From Naasia aerilata (GTDB taxonomy: Bacteria > Actinomycetota > Actinomycetes > Actinomycetales > Microbacteriaceae), in assembly GCF_030296595.1 (NCBI RefSeq), contig NZ_AP027731.1:2232001-2296000 (forward strand): 64,000 nucleotides of DNA. The letters are read 5' to 3'. The position numbers and the translations under genes are program-made. This document shows, in pieces, positions 1-10,071 of this stretch (position 1 is its first letter; each line of letters begins with the position of its first letter). The notes beneath the pieces are model-generated. The model had not been told where the DNA came from. It did not search any database and worked only from the letters and a program-made list of their open reading frames with translations.

Positions 1-458
1 GGCTTCGGTGCCCCTTGCACAGCAAGGGCGACGACGTGAACCTCTTCGGCGAGGTGCTCCCGGAGGACCTCCACAAGTTCGGCCTGATCCCGGAGTTCAT
101 CGGGCGCCTGCCCGTCGTGACCACGGTCACTCAGCTCGACCAGCACGCGCTGATGGAGATCCTCACGGTCCCGAAGAACGCTCTGGTGCGTCAGTACCAG
201 CGCATGTTCGAGATCGACGGGGTCAAGCTCGAGTTCGACCAGGGTGCCCTCGAGGCGATCGCCGACCTGGCCGTCCTCCGCCAGACCGGTGCGCGCGGCC
301 TCCGGGCCATCCTCGAGGAGGTCCTCGGTCCGGTGATGTTCGAGGTTCCCTCGAACAGCGAGGTCGGCCGCGTCGTGATCACGCGGGCGTCGGTGCTCGA
401 GAACGCTGCGCCGACCATCGTGCCGCGCAAGCCGATCCGCGCGGAGAAGTCCGCCTAA
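1..458 (+). CDS. clpX: ClpX, ATP-dependent protease ATPase subunit, C-terminal part
   Basis: This is the last ~150 residues of the ClpX unfoldase, which feeds substrates to ClpP. The text [20 protein letters not shown] followed by a small C-terminal domain ([21 protein letters not shown]) is diagnostic of ClpX. The 5' part lies outside the window. The first codons read GFGAP in frame 1 and then [15 protein letters not shown] in frame 3, so one base is missing in the C run at 11-14; a single extra C restores a normal ClpX sequence. The gene runs toward the convergent oxidoreductase gene, with about 105 nt between the two stop codons. Confidence 0.95.
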   Translation, partial: LRCPLHSKGDDVNLFGEVLPEDLHKFGLIPEFIGRLPVVTTVTQLDQHALMEILTVPKNALVRQYQRMFEIDGVKLEFDQGALEAIADLAVLRQTGARGLRAILEEVLGPVMFEVPSNSEVGRVVITRASVLENAAPTIVPRKPIRAEKSA

Positions 459-563
459 GCCGCGCTGCCGTCACCGGCCGCGCACGCACAGTTCCGGTGC
501 GCGCTACCTGAGGCGCGCGCCGGGCGGGCCGCCCACGCGTCCGGACCCGGCCTACGGGCTAGA

Positions 564-2093
564 TCACACCTCGACGGTGATCGCGTGCAGCCCGGTGGCG
601 CCGTCGGGCAGGACGTTCCGCATGGTGGTGTCCTGCAGCACCCCGTCCGTGTCGGTCGCCCGCACCGTCAGGGTGTGGGTTCCCGGTTCCGCTGGCCAGT
701 CCCAGCTCCACTGCCGCCAGGTGTCGGCGGACAGGGCATCCCCGAGTCGCGCCTCGTTCCAGGGGCCGTCGTCCACCTGGACCTCGACCTTGCTGATGCC
801 GGTGTGCTGCTCCCACGCGACGCCGGCTACCGTGACGGTTCCCGCGGACACCTTCCGGCCGGCGATCGGCACGTCGATGCGGCTGGACATCTTCACCGGA
901 CCCTGCTCGCCCCAGCCGCGCTGGGTCCAGTACGCCTGTACGCGGTCATAGCGGGTGACCTCGAGCTCGACGACCCATTTGGTCGCCGAGACGTAGCCGA
1001 AGAGCCCCGGAACGACCATGCGGGCGGGGAAGCCGTGCTCGCGGGGGAGGGGCGCGCCGTTCATCCCCACGGCGAGCAACGCATCCCGGTCGTCCGTGAG
1101 CGCCTCGATGGGCGTGCCGGCGGTGAACCCGTCGGAGCTCTTGGAGAGCACCATGTCGGCGTCCGGGAGCGGCTTCGCCCAGGCGAGGAGGTTGCGGATC
1201 GGGTAGCCGAGCCAGGTGGCGGTCGAGATGTACGGGCCGCCGACCGGGTTCGACACGCAGCCGATGGTGATCCGGCTCTCGGTCATCGGCAGCGCCAGCA
1301 GCTGGTCGTAGCCGATCTCGACCGGGTGCTCAACCATGCCGGTGATCTTCAGTGTCCACTCCGCCGGGTCCAGCAGCGGCAGGAAGACCGCGGTGTCGAT
1401 CCGGTAGAAGTCCGCGTTCGGCGTGATGAGCGGGGAGATGCCGGGAACGTCGAGGATCGCGCCCGGGGGAACGGGAGGCGCCGCCGTGGCGGGCTGGGGG
1501 AGGCGGATCGCCCTGCGGGCGGTCTCGATGGCGCGGGAGCCGAGCGACACGGTCTGAGCCGTGGCTGCGGCCGCCGCACCGATCACCGCGGCGGCGATCG
1601 AGGTGACGAGGAACGAGCGCCGGGTGCTTCCCGCTGCGGCCGCAGGAGCGTCGACGACCCTCTCCTCCCGGACGGCCCGCCTCGTGAGGAGCCGCAGAGC
1701 CACGATGGATGCCGCTGCGCCGACGACCGCAGGGAGCGGAGCCAGCGGCGTCGCGCCGGAGCGCGTGCTCACCGCGACCACGGCGACCACCGCGAGCAAG
1801 CCGAGCAGCGCGGAGCCCCAGGGAGGCCGCACGCGTTCGAGGAGACCCGCGAGGACTGCTGTGACCGCGACGACCACGAGGAGGCTGAGGATGAGCACGA
1901 CCTTGTCCGCCGTGCCGGCGAACGAGATGACGAACTCCTTGAGCCAGCCGGGCGTGAGGTCGATCACGAAGGATGAGACGCCGCTGAGCGGGCTGGTGCC
2001 GACGAACGCGGCGAGCAGCTCGCCCACGCCAAGGCCGACGCACGCGGCCGCGATGCCCGCAAGCGCGCCGGTGGCCCAGGGGATGCGCCTCAT
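564..2093 (-). CDS. Membrane-anchored sulfite-oxidase-type molybdopterin oxidoreductase
   Basis: The protein has about 509 residues from the ATG at 2093; a GTG at 2120 is an alternative start. The first ~190 residues hold several hydrophobic segments, and the rest is a SUOX/YedY-like molybdopterin domain. Visible landmarks are the conserved Cys in ITIGCVSNPVGG, the Mo-cofactor region HGFPARMVVPGLFGYVSATKWV, and a C-terminal Mo-co dimerisation domain with WEQHTGISKVEVQVDDGPW. Family knowledge predicts an extracytoplasmic oxidoreductase attached to the membrane. The substrate cannot be told from sequence. No partner heme subunit is adjacent. Confidence 0.9.
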   Translation of the reverse strand: MRRIPWATGALAGIAAACVGLGVGELLAAFVGTSPLSGVSSFVIDLTPGWLKEFVISFAGTADKVVLILSLLVVVAVTAVLAGLLERVRPPWGSALLGLLAVVAVVAVSTRSGATPLAPLPAVVGAAASIVALRLLTRRAVREERVVDAPAAAAGSTRRSFLVTSIAAAVIGAAAAATAQTVSLGSRAIETARRAIRLPQPATAAPPVPPGAILDVPGISPLITPNADFYRIDTAVFLPLLDPAEWTLKITGMVEHPVEIGYDQLLALPMTESRITIGCVSNPVGGPYISTATWLGYPIRNLLAWAKPLPDADMVLSKSSDGFTAGTPIEALTDDRDALLAVGMNGAPLPREHGFPARMVVPGLFGYVSATKWVVELEVTRYDRVQAYWTQRGWGEQGPVKMSSRIDVPIAGRKVSAGTVTVAGVAWEQHTGISKVEVQVDDGPWNEARLGDALSADTWRQWSWDWPAEPGTHTLTVRATDTDGVLQDTTMRNVLPDGATGLHAITVEV

Positions 2094-2207
2094 GGCGTGA
2101 GGGTACGCCTTCCGTTCCACGAGAGGTCTTCGGAGCGGCGCGGAGGTTCGGCTGGTCTCGCCCGGCGTGTCCTGTTGCAGGCTTCAGCGCTGACTTCTAA
2201 GGTTTAT

Positions 2208-2222
2208 TTAGTTCTGAACTAA
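2208..2222. promoter_or_regulatory. Palindromic candidate operator of the ROK regulator
   Basis: TTAGTTC and GAACTAA form a perfect 7-bp inverted repeat around a single T, ending 9 bases before the ATG of the ROK gene. It is AT-rich in a very GC-rich background. TTAGTT-type half sites are known for XylR/NagC-like ROK repressors. An operator at this place would let the regulator control its own operon of sugar genes. Binding is inferred. Confidence 0.6.
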
Positions 2223-2231
2223 GGGGACTCA

Positions 2232-3442
2232 ATGGCGAATCGCCCAACGGCACGCGCGGACGTGAACCGCTCGGCCATCCTGGCTCATCTCGGAGCCCAG
2301 GGGCCGGCATCACGCGCGGAGCTGGCGCGCGCGCTCGACGTGTCCCCCGCGCTCATGACCCAACTCGTCAAGGACCTCATCGCCGACGGGCTTGTCCAGG
2401 AACTCGAGATTGCACACTCTAGCGTCGGCCGTCCGGCACGGATGCTGGGGCTGGTCTCGTCCGCGGGTCAGGCGATCGGGGCCAAGATCGCGCCCGACCA
2501 CATCGCCTTCGTCGAGATGGACATCGATGGCTCTGTGCGCCGGTCGGCGAGCGAGCCCTACGACGCACTCAGTCCCTCGCACCTCGCGGACCTAGTCGCG
2601 CTCTTCCACGGCTTCGTTGGCCGCGGCAAGGAGTCCACCCTGCTGGGCGTCGGCGTCGGCGTTCCGGGCAGCGTCGACCGCCGCGGCAACGGGCTCGTCG
2701 ATTCGGGCCAGTTCGGCTGGCGCCAGACGCCGCTCGGGCCCGCGCTCCGCCGCGAGCTGGGCCTCCCGGTCCTCGTCGAGAACAACGTCAACGCCCTCGC
2801 CGTCGCCGAGCGCCTCTACGGCATCGGCAGGCAGTACGACGACTTCCTGGTCCTCACCATCGGAACCGGTGTGGGCGCGGGCATCGTCGTCGACGGCACA
2901 GTCCTCCGCGGCCACTCAGGCGGCGCGGGCGAGATCGGCCACATCCCCGTGTACTACGCCGGCGGGCCACTCGGCGCTCCCGGGACCGCGGCGCTCGAGG
3001 CGCTCATCGGCGAAGGTGCCCTGGTCGCCTCCGCGCACCGGCTGGGCATCATCGGTGGCGGCGCGGGAATGGAGGGCTCCGCGCCGCGGCCGACGCCGGA
3101 AAGGCCGAAGCGGCATCGCTCTTCGAGGCGGCGGGACACCTGCTCGGCACGACGCTCGCGGGGCTCGCGCACACGCTCGATCCGGAGATCGTCATCGTGC
3201 TGGGGGAGGGCGTCGCCGCCTGGAAGCACTGGGTCTACGGCTTCGAGCCGGCGCTGCGCTCGAGCCTGCTGCCCGGGCGCCGGGGCCTCGAGGTCGCCGT
3301 GGAGTCCTGGCAGGACGACGGCTGGGCCCGCGGTGCGGCCGCACTCGTGCTCTCGACGCCGTTCGACTCCGATGGGGTGGCGGGGGATCAGGGCCGGCTC
3401 GTGCGCGAGCGTCTGGTCGAGCAGTCCGGGGTTTCCGAGTGA
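2232..3442 (+). CDS. ROK-family transcriptional regulator (frame break near 3075)
   Basis: A winged-helix N-terminal domain (residues ~10-60, SRAELARALDVSPALMTQLV) is followed by a ROK sugar-kinase-like domain (LTIGTGVGAGIVVDG, GEIGHIPV). The reading frame breaks near 3074-3076, where one more G gives EGLRAAADAGKAEAASLFEAAG and continues to the stop at 3442. The zinc motif of ROK proteins (CxCGxxGCxE) is replaced by a cysteine-free stretch, GPLGAPGTAALEAL, so classical zinc binding is not expected. It is the first gene of the sugar operon and overlaps the next gene by GTGA. It is a likely repressor of the transporter and glucosidase genes. Confidence 0.85.
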
Positions 3443-4370
3443 CGGCCGTCGCGACCCGCCCCGCTCCGTCGAGGACGGCACCCCTTCCGCGCAGGCGCGC
3501 GCCCCGGCTTCGGTACGCCCTCGTCGTGCTCGCTTTCCTGCTGCCGAGCGCGCTCCCGCTCGCGGCATTCACCCTGGGCCCCATGGTGTCCGCGGCCTGG
3601 GTGAGCCTCCAGCAGTGGAACCTGCTCGCACCGATGAAGTGGGTGGGCCTCGACAACTATGCGCGGCTGCTCACCGACCCCGGCACCGGCGAGATCTTCC
3701 TGCACACGCTCTACTACATCGTCGGCTACCTGCCGATCGTCTACGTGGGGGTCTGGCCCTCGCGCTGGCCCTGAACGCCGCCCTCCCCGGGCGGGGGCTC
3801 CTCCGCGGGGTCTATTTCCTGCCCGTGGTCACGAGCTGGATTGCCGTCGCGCTCGTGTGGCGCTGGCTGCTGAACCCGAGCAACGGTGTCGTGAACACCT
3901 TGCTCGGGATGGTGGGGATCGACGGTCCCGGCTGGTGGACCGACCCCGCCTGGGCCATGCCCTCCATCATCATCGCGTCAGCTTGGAAGGATCTCGGCTT
4001 CGTCATGGTGATCCTGCTCGCCGGGCTCCAGGCGATCGATCCGGCGCTCGTCGATGCCGCCAAGGTCGACGGGGCCGGCCCGTGGCGGCGCCTCTTCTCG
4101 GTGACGCTGCCGCTGCTGTCGCCGTCCACGTTCTTCGTGGTGGTGATCTCGCTGATCAACGGGTTCCAGGTGTTCGACCAGGTCTACGCGATGACGGGCG
4201 GGGGCCCGGCCGGCGCGAGCCAGGTGGTGGTGCAGCAGATCTACGACCTCACGTTCCGCTACGGCAAGGCGGGGGAGGCCTCGGCCCTGTCGTGGCTGCT
4301 GTTCCTCGTGGTCCTCGCGGTCACCGTCGTCCAGGTCCGCGGTCAGCGCCGGTGGGTGACGTATGGCTGA
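3439..4370 (+). CDS. Carbohydrate ABC transporter permease, MalF/UgpA type (frame break near 3748)
   Basis: This inner-membrane permease starts with GTG overlapping the regulator stop. The N-terminal part (YALVVLAFLLPSALPLAAFT...NYARLL) and the C-terminal part with the EAA-loop sequence VDAAKVDGAGPWRRLFSVTL lie in different frames. One extra G in the G run at 3747-3751 gives VGGLALALALNAALPGRG and joins them. The intact protein would have about 310 residues and six membrane helices. It pairs with the next permease and the lipoprotein downstream. As in many actinobacterial sugar importers no ATPase is encoded here, so a shared MsiK-like ATPase is inferred. Confidence 0.88.
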
Positions 4371-5232
4371 CACCACGCTCACCCGCCCCGCGGTGCTCGC
4401 GACCCGCCGCGCTGCCGTCCCCGGCCGCACGGCCCGGATCTGGCTCACGCTCGTCGTGATCGCCGGTGCCCTGGTCATGATCTTCCCGTTCGTGTGGACG
4501 ATCGTCACGAGCCTCACGCCGGGGGCGAGCCTGACCCTCTCGCCACGGCTGATCCCCGAGAACCCGTCCCTGGACGCCTACTCGAAGCTCTTCAGCGAGC
4601 GTCCGTTCGCCCAGGTGGTCGCCAACAGCCTGCTGCTTGCGGTCGTCACGACGGTGGTGCAGCTCTTCACCAGCTCCACTGCGGCCTACGCCTTCAGCCG
4701 CCTGCCTTTCCGCGGGCAGAACGTCGTATTCGCCGTGTACCTCGCGACGATGATGGTTCCGCTGCAGGTGCTGATCGTCCCGCTGTTCGTCGAACTGAAG
4801 TGGCTCGGACTGCTCAACACCTACCTCGGCGCCCTGCTGCCGAGCTTCGCGAGCGCGTTCGGCATCTTCCTGCTGCGCCAGGCCATCAACCAGGTTCCCC
4901 GCGAGCTCGACGAGGCGGCCACGATCGACGGCGCCGGTCACTTCCGCATCTTCTGGACGGTGGTGCTCCCGAACATCCGGCCGGCGCTCGCGACCCTCAC
5001 GGTGTTCGCGTTCATGAGCAGCTGGAACAGCTTCCTCTGGCCGCTCGTGGTGCTCCGCGCTCCCGCGCTGCAGACCCTGCCCGTCGCCCTCGCGGCGCTG
5101 CAGGGGCAGTACACCACCGACTGGGCCGTCCTCATGGCCGGCTCCGTGGTGAGCATCCTCCCGATGCTCGCCCTCTACATCTTCGCCCAGCGATACGTCG
5201 TCCAGGGCGTCGCCAGCTCGGGGCTCAAGTAG
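4363..5232 (+). CDS. Carbohydrate ABC transporter permease, MalG type
   Basis: This 289-residue permease overlaps the preceding permease by 8 bases. It has about six hydrophobic helices, and the ATPase-contacting EAA loop reads ELDEAATIDGAGHFRIFWTV, as in MalG-family proteins. It is the second half of the heterodimeric channel of the sugar importer. The frame is intact throughout. Substrate identity is inferred from the GH15 and GH31 enzymes that follow. Confidence 0.92.
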   Translation: MADTTLTRPAVLATRRAAVPGRTARIWLTLVVIAGALVMIFPFVWTIVTSLTPGASLTLSPRLIPENPSLDAYSKLFSERPFAQVVANSLLLAVVTTVVQLFTSSTAAYAFSRLPFRGQNVVFAVYLATMMVPLQVLIVPLFVELKWLGLLNTYLGALLPSFASAFGIFLLRQAINQVPRELDEAATIDGAGHFRIFWTVVLPNIRPALATLTVFAFMSSWNSFLWPLVVLRAPALQTLPVALAALQGQYTTDWAVLMAGSVVSILPMLALYIFAQRYVVQGVASSGLK

Positions 5233-5278
5233 CCCCGGGACAACCCGATGCACCCATATCGAAGGAGATAGCAGCACC

Positions 5279-6535
5279 ATGAACACGAGAGTCTTCGCGG
5301 CGGCCGGCCTGGCCATCGTGACGGCGGCCGGCCTCGCCGGTTGCGCGAACAGTGGCGGCGGGGGCGGAGCGTCCGGAGACGGCAACGTCACCGTCACCTA
5401 CACGAACTTCATCTCGAACGGCGGCAACGAGAAGAACCTCGACAAGATCGTCGCGGCATTCGAGAAGGCCAACAAGGGCATCAAGGTGAAGGTCACCACG
5501 CTGCCCTACGACGACTACGGCACGGCCCTGCAGACCGACCTCGCCGCGGGCACTGTGTCGGACGTCTTCGACATCGAGTACGCCAACTACGCCTCCTACC
5601 AGGCGAACGGCGTTCTCGCGCCGCTCGAGGTGAGCGACCCGAGCGTCTACAGCGACAGTCTCCTCACCGCCTACCAGACCGACGGCACCCAGTACGCGCT
5701 GCCCAGCTCGTTCTCCGACGTCGTGCTCTACTACAACGCCGACCTCTTCGACGCGGCGGGCGTCGAGCACCCGTCGGCCGACTGGAAGTGGGCGGACGAG
5801 AAGGCCGCCGCGCAGAAGCTCACCGACCAGGCGAAGGGCCAGTGGGGCGACCACCAGCCGGTCAGCTTCTACGAGTACTACAAGGTGCTCGCGCAGAACG
5901 GCGGAAGCTTCCTAAACAAGGACGGCACCAAGGTCGCGTTCAACACCCCCGAGGGCATCGAGGCCGCCCACTGGCTCGTCGACAAGAGCGGCACCGTGAT
6001 GCCGACCATCGAGCAGGGCCAGGGCACCGCCGACTTCGACACCAACCTGTTCAAGGACGGCAAGCTCGCGATGCTGCACTCCGGAATCTGGATCTTCAGC
6101 GCCCTCGCCGACGTGCCGTTCAAGTGGGACATCGCAGTGGAGCCGGGCAACACGGACCAGGCGAGCGCGGTCTTCTCGAACGCGGTCGGCGTCTCCGCCG
6201 GATCAAAGCATGTGGCCGAGGCCACCAAGTGGGCGGAGTTCCTCACCGCGTCGGACACGACCGTGAACACGCGCCTCGACGCCGGGTGGGAGCTGCCGCC
6301 GATCGCCGACCAGGACAAGCTGTCGACCTACCTCGACAAGGGCGCCCCGGCCAACCGCCAGGCGGTCTTCGACTCACTGAAGGGCATCGCCCTCCCGCCG
6401 GTCGTCGCCAACGGACAGTCGGAGATGCAGGACATCATGACGGAGGAGCTGGTGGAGGCTCAGGCGGGCCGGAAGACCGTCGAAGACGCGCTCTCCTCCG
6501 CGGAGCAGCGCATCAACGCCGCGATCGCCGGCTGA
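5279..6535 (+). CDS. Extracellular sugar-binding lipoprotein of the ABC importer
   Basis: This 418-residue protein begins with a lipoprotein signal peptide whose lipobox is LAGC (Cys at residue ~22) followed by a Gly/Ser-rich linker. The mature part (TYTNFISNGGNEKNLDKIV, DLAAGTVSDVFDIEYANYA) is a family-1 solute-binding protein. A strong AAGGAG site lies about 12 bases before the ATG. It captures the sugar outside the membrane and delivers it to the two permeases upstream. A stem-loop follows its stop codon. Confidence 0.93.
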   Translation: MNTRVFAAAGLAIVTAAGLAGCANSGGGGGASGDGNVTVTYTNFISNGGNEKNLDKIVAAFEKANKGIKVKVTTLPYDDYGTALQTDLAAGTVSDVFDIEYANYASYQANGVLAPLEVSDPSVYSDSLLTAYQTDGTQYALPSSFSDVVLYYNADLFDAAGVEHPSADWKWADEKAAAQKLTDQAKGQWGDHQPVSFYEYYKVLAQNGGSFLNKDGTKVAFNTPEGIEAAHWLVDKSGTVMPTIEQGQGTADFDTNLFKDGKLAMLHSGIWIFSALADVPFKWDIAVEPGNTDQASAVFSNAVGVSAGSKHVAEATKWAEFLTASDTTVNTRLDAGWELPPIADQDKLSTYLDKGAPANRQAVFDSLKGIALPPVVANGQSEMQDIMTEELVEAQAGRKTVEDALSSAEQRINAAIAG

Positions 6536-6549
6536 CCGACACCCGATTC

Positions 6550-6583
6550 GACGGGTCCTCGACCGCCTGGTCGGGGACCCGTC
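6550..6583 (+). terminator. Intra-operon stem-loop between binding protein and GH15 gene
   Basis: GACGGGTCC (6550-6558) pairs with GGACCCGTC (6575-6583), and an inner CGACC/GGTCG stem extends it. No T tract follows. Stem-loops after the binding-protein gene are common in sugar ABC operons, where they stabilise the upstream mRNA or thin out readthrough. That role is inferred here. Confidence 0.6.
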
Positions 6584-6600
6584 CTCCTGAACGGACGAGC

Positions 6601-7737
6601 ATGACCTCCGTCTCCCTTCCTTCTACGCGCCTCGGCGAGCTGGCCGCGAGCAGCCTGCGCATCATCCTGGCTTCCCAGCAGCCTTCGGGCGCCTTCCCCG
6701 CGAGCCTGACCTTCTCCGCCTACCGCGGGTACTGCTGGTTCCGGGACGGATCTTTCATCGCCGACGCCGCGTCTGCCGCCGGCGAGGAGGAGGCGGCGAG
6801 CCGCTTCTTCGACTGGTGCGCCCGGATCCTCGACGACCGGCGGGGCCAGGTCCAGGTAATCGTCGCGGCTGCTGCCGCCGGCGCTTCGGCACCGGACGAG
6901 AAGATGCTGGCGACCCGCTTCACCTTCGACGGCCGGGAGGGCGACGACGACTGGTGGGACTTCCAGCTCGACGGCTACGGGACCTGGGCCTGGGCCCTCG
7001 CCGAGCACTGCCGTCGATCCGGCATCGACGCATCCCGCTGGTCCTCCGCCCTGGAGCTGACCTGCGACTACCTCGTCAGCTCCTGGCGGCGCCCCTGCTT
7101 CGACTGGTGGGAGGAGCACTCGGAGGAGGTGCACGTCTCGACCCTCGGCTGCGTGGTGGCCGGGCTCGACGCCCTCAGCGAGCTCGGCGTGCTCGACGAC
7201 ACCCGGCGCACCGCCGCGGCCCGTGCTGCAGCTGAGGCGCGGGTCCTGATCTATGAGCGCGGGGTACAGGGAGGCCACCTGGTGAAGTGGCTCGACAGCG
7301 GCGACAGCGACGCGAGCCTGGCCGCCCTCATCTCGCCCCTCGGGGTGCTCGATCCCGCAAGCGACCTCACCGGCGCGACCCTCGACACCATCGCCATCGA
7401 CCTCGAGGTCGACGGCGGCGTCCATCGGTTCCGCGCCGACACCTTCTACGGCGGCGGCCAGTGGCCCCTGCTCAGCTGCTTCCTGGGACTGGCCGAGCTC
7501 GCGCGCGGCAATCGGGGCCGGGCGCAGACCCTGCTCGAGTGGGCCGCCTCCACCGCCGGTCCGGCCGGTGAGCTGCCCGAGCAGGTCGACCGGCACCTCC
7601 TCGCGCCCGACCGGCACCAGGAGTGGGTGGACCGGTGGGGGCCTGTCGCCTCCCCGCTTCTCTGGAGTTCCGCGATGTACCTGCGGCTGGCGCTGGAGCT
7701 CGGCGTCGTCGCCCCGATCGAGAGGACAGGACGCTGA
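6601..7737 (+). CDS. GH15 family glucosidase (isomaltose-glucohydrolase-like)
   Basis: The protein has 378 residues and no signal peptide, so it is probably cytoplasmic. The (alpha/alpha)6-barrel signatures of GH15 are visible: YCWFRDGSFIADAA, DFQLDGYGTWAWALAEH, FDWWEEHSEEVHVST (general-acid Glu region) and AGELPEQVD near the C-terminus (general-base Glu region), then GPVASPLLWSSAMYL. It is much shorter than fungal or two-domain bacterial glucoamylases and lacks their N-terminal beta domain. Small intracellular GH15 enzymes acting on isomaltose are known from actinobacteria such as Kribbella. With the ABC importer and GH31 it probably degrades imported alpha-gluco-oligosaccharides. The exact linkage is inferred. 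Confidence 0.85.
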   Translation: MTSVSLPSTRLGELAASSLRIILASQQPSGAFPASLTFSAYRGYCWFRDGSFIADAASAAGEEEAASRFFDWCARILDDRRGQVQVIVAAAAAGASAPDEKMLATRFTFDGREGDDDWWDFQLDGYGTWAWALAEHCRRSGIDASRWSSALELTCDYLVSSWRRPCFDWWEEHSEEVHVSTLGCVVAGLDALSELGVLDDTRRTAAARAAAEARVLIYERGVQGGHLVKWLDSGDSDASLAALISPLGVLDPASDLTGATLDTIAIDLEVDGGVHRFRADTFYGGGQWPLLSCFLGLAELARGNRGRAQTLLEWAASTAGPAGELPEQVDRHLLAPDRHQEWVDRWGPVASPLLWSSAMYLRLALELGVVAPIERTGR

Positions 7738-9958
7738 TCCGCCATCGCCCCACCGGGTCCGGCCACCCGTACGCCGCCGACACCGAGCAGCGCTTCCCCG
7801 TGGATCCCGTCGCGGGCGAGCCGGTCCGGCTCGGCGTGCGCACCTCCGGCGAGATCGACGCGGTGCGGCTGGAGCTCGAGTCGGCCGACGGGGAGGTGCG
7901 CACTGAGGAGCTCGAGCCGGTCGTGCGGTCCTCTCGCGGGCAGGCCGTCGATGGCGGCCACCTCGCGTCCGCGCAGGCGCGCCTGGCACGCCAGGCCGGC
8001 GGCTGGCAGGTCACGCTGGCGGCCCTCGACGCCTCCTCCCGCCGCTACCGCTTCCTCGCGGAGCGACCCGACGGGGAGTCGAGCGGACGCCGTGGTACCC
8101 CGTCTCCGTCAGCGAATGGCGGCCGGCGCCCGACGCCGTCGAGGTCGACGGGCGGAGCCGGCTCGTGCCGGGAAGCGTCGAGGTCCTCACCGACGGTACG
8201 ACCGTCCGCCGGGTCCGCTTCGCGCTCTCCCTCGCCGACGGCGAGCACGTGGCCGGATTCGGAGAGCGGTACGACCGGCTCGACCATCGGGGCACCACGC
8301 TCGACTCGGTGGTGTTCGAGCAGTACAAGAACCAGGGCGCCGAGCGCCGCACCTACTTCCCGATGCCGTTCGCCCACGTCGTCGGCGGCGACGGGTGGGG
8401 GTTCCACGTCCGCACCTCGCGCCGCGTGTGGTTCGACGTCGGCGTCCGCGACTCCGACCGGCTGGTGGTCGAGGTGGAGACGGATGCGCCGGACGCCGGG
8501 GGAGCGGTGCTCGCGCTTGCCGTCTACGACGGCACGCCGACCCAGGTCCTCGACGCGTTCCTCTCCGAGGTCGGCCGCCCGGGGGAGCTGCCCGACTGGG
8601 TGTTCCGGCTGTGGGCGTCCGGGAACGAGTGGAACACGCAGGCGGAGGTGATGCGCCAGGCGGCGCTGCACCGCGAGCACGACATCCCGGTCGGCTCCAT
8701 CGTCATCGAGGCGTGGAGCGACGAGAGCACCTTCACCGTGTTCCGCGACGCGCACTACACCGTCCGGGAGGACGGCGGCCCGATGCGCCTGAGCGATTTC
8801 ACCTTCCCTGCTGACGGAGCCTGGCCGGACCCGAAGGGCATGGTCGACGAGCTCCACGACCAGGGCGTGAAGGTGCACCTCTGGCAGATCCCCCTGATCA
8901 AGATGCGGCCGCACCCGAAGGGCCAGGTCGCCGCGGACGCGCGGGCGGCGATCCGGGACGACGTGCTCATCCGCGAGCAGACCCCCGACGGCCGGCTCCG
9001 CCCGTACCGCAACCGCGGCTGGTGGTTCCCGCTCGGCCTCATGCCGGACCTCACCGACCCGCGGGCCGCGCGTTGGTGGACCGAGAAGCGGCGCTATCTG
9101 GTGGAGGACATCGGCATCGACGGCTTCAAGACGGACGGCGGGGAGCACGCGTGGGGACGCGACCTCGTCTACCTCGACGGGACGCGAGGCGACGCGGGCA
9201 ACAACACCTTCCCGACGGCCTACGCGAAGGCGTACGGAGAGCTGCTCGCGTCCGCCGGCCGCGCGCCCGTCACCTTCAGCCGTGCCGGGTACACCGGCTC
9301 GCAGGCGCACGGCGCCTTCTGGGCGGGCGACGAGAACTCCACCTGGGACGCGTTCCGCTGGTCGCTGCGCGCGGGCCTGTCGGCGGCCGCCTGCGGCGTT
9401 CTCCATTGGGGCTGGGACATCGCAGGATTCTCGGGCCCGGTGCCGGATCCGGAGCTCTACCTCCGGGCGACAGCGGCGTCGGTCTTCGTGCCGATCATGC
9501 AGTACCACTCCGAGTTCAACCACCATCGCAAGCCGGCTCGCGACAGGACGCCCTGGAACGTCGCCGAACTCACCGGTGACTCGTCGGTCATCCCGGAGTT
9601 CCGGCGGCTCGCTCATCTGCGCGAGCGCCTGGTGCCCTATCTCGCGGAGCAGGCGCGACGCACTATCGCCTCGTCGACGCCCTTGATGCGCCCGCTCTTC
9701 TTCGAGCACCCGGACGACCCCGAGTCGTGGACGCACGACCTCCAGTGGATGCTGGGCGATGACCTCCTCGTCGCGCCCATCACAGAACCAGGCAAGGCCG
9801 ACGCGGAGGTCTACCTGCCCGAGGGGGACTGGGTGGACGTCTGGAGCGGCGAGCACGCCGAGCCGGGGCTGCAGAGGTGCGAGGTAGACGGTCAGAAGAT
9901 CCCGGTCTTCGCGCGCGCTGCTCGGTGGCCGGAGCTGAAGCCAGTGTTCGCCGTGTAA
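7734..9958 (+). CDS. GH31 alpha-glucosidase/alpha-xylosidase (frame break near 8079; apparent CTG start)
   Basis: This enzyme of about 742 residues belongs to glycoside hydrolase family 31. The nucleophile region reads DGFKTDGGE and the acid/base region FWAGDENSTWDAF. The N-terminal part (IRHRPTGSGHPYAADTEQRF) is in a different frame from the rest; one extra C near 8079 gives ESERTPWYPVSVSEW and joins them. The first codon in frame is a CTG that overlaps the GH15 stop as CTGA; no ATG, GTG or TTG fits, unless a GTG at 7623 deep inside GH15 is used. No signal peptide is visible, so it is cytoplasmic. It is the last enzyme of the sugar operon. Confidence 0.88.
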
Positions 9959-10026
9959 GTGCTGATCGGCCGCCGCCAGCCGTTCGGCGAATCGCTGATC
10001 AGGCGCGGGATAATTCGATCACACAA

Positions 10027-10047
10027 CCGCCGGACCCGAACCGGCGG
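10027..10047 (+). terminator. GC hairpin after the GH31 gene
   Basis: CCGCCGG (10027-10033) and CCGGCGG (10041-10047) flank a 7-base loop. It sits 70 bases after the GH31 stop and just before the ribosome binding site of the next gene. It may end the sugar operon or fold in the leader of the next mRNA. It has no T tract. Confidence 0.4.
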
Positions 10048-10071
10048 CCCAACCTCCCAAGGAGCACCACC

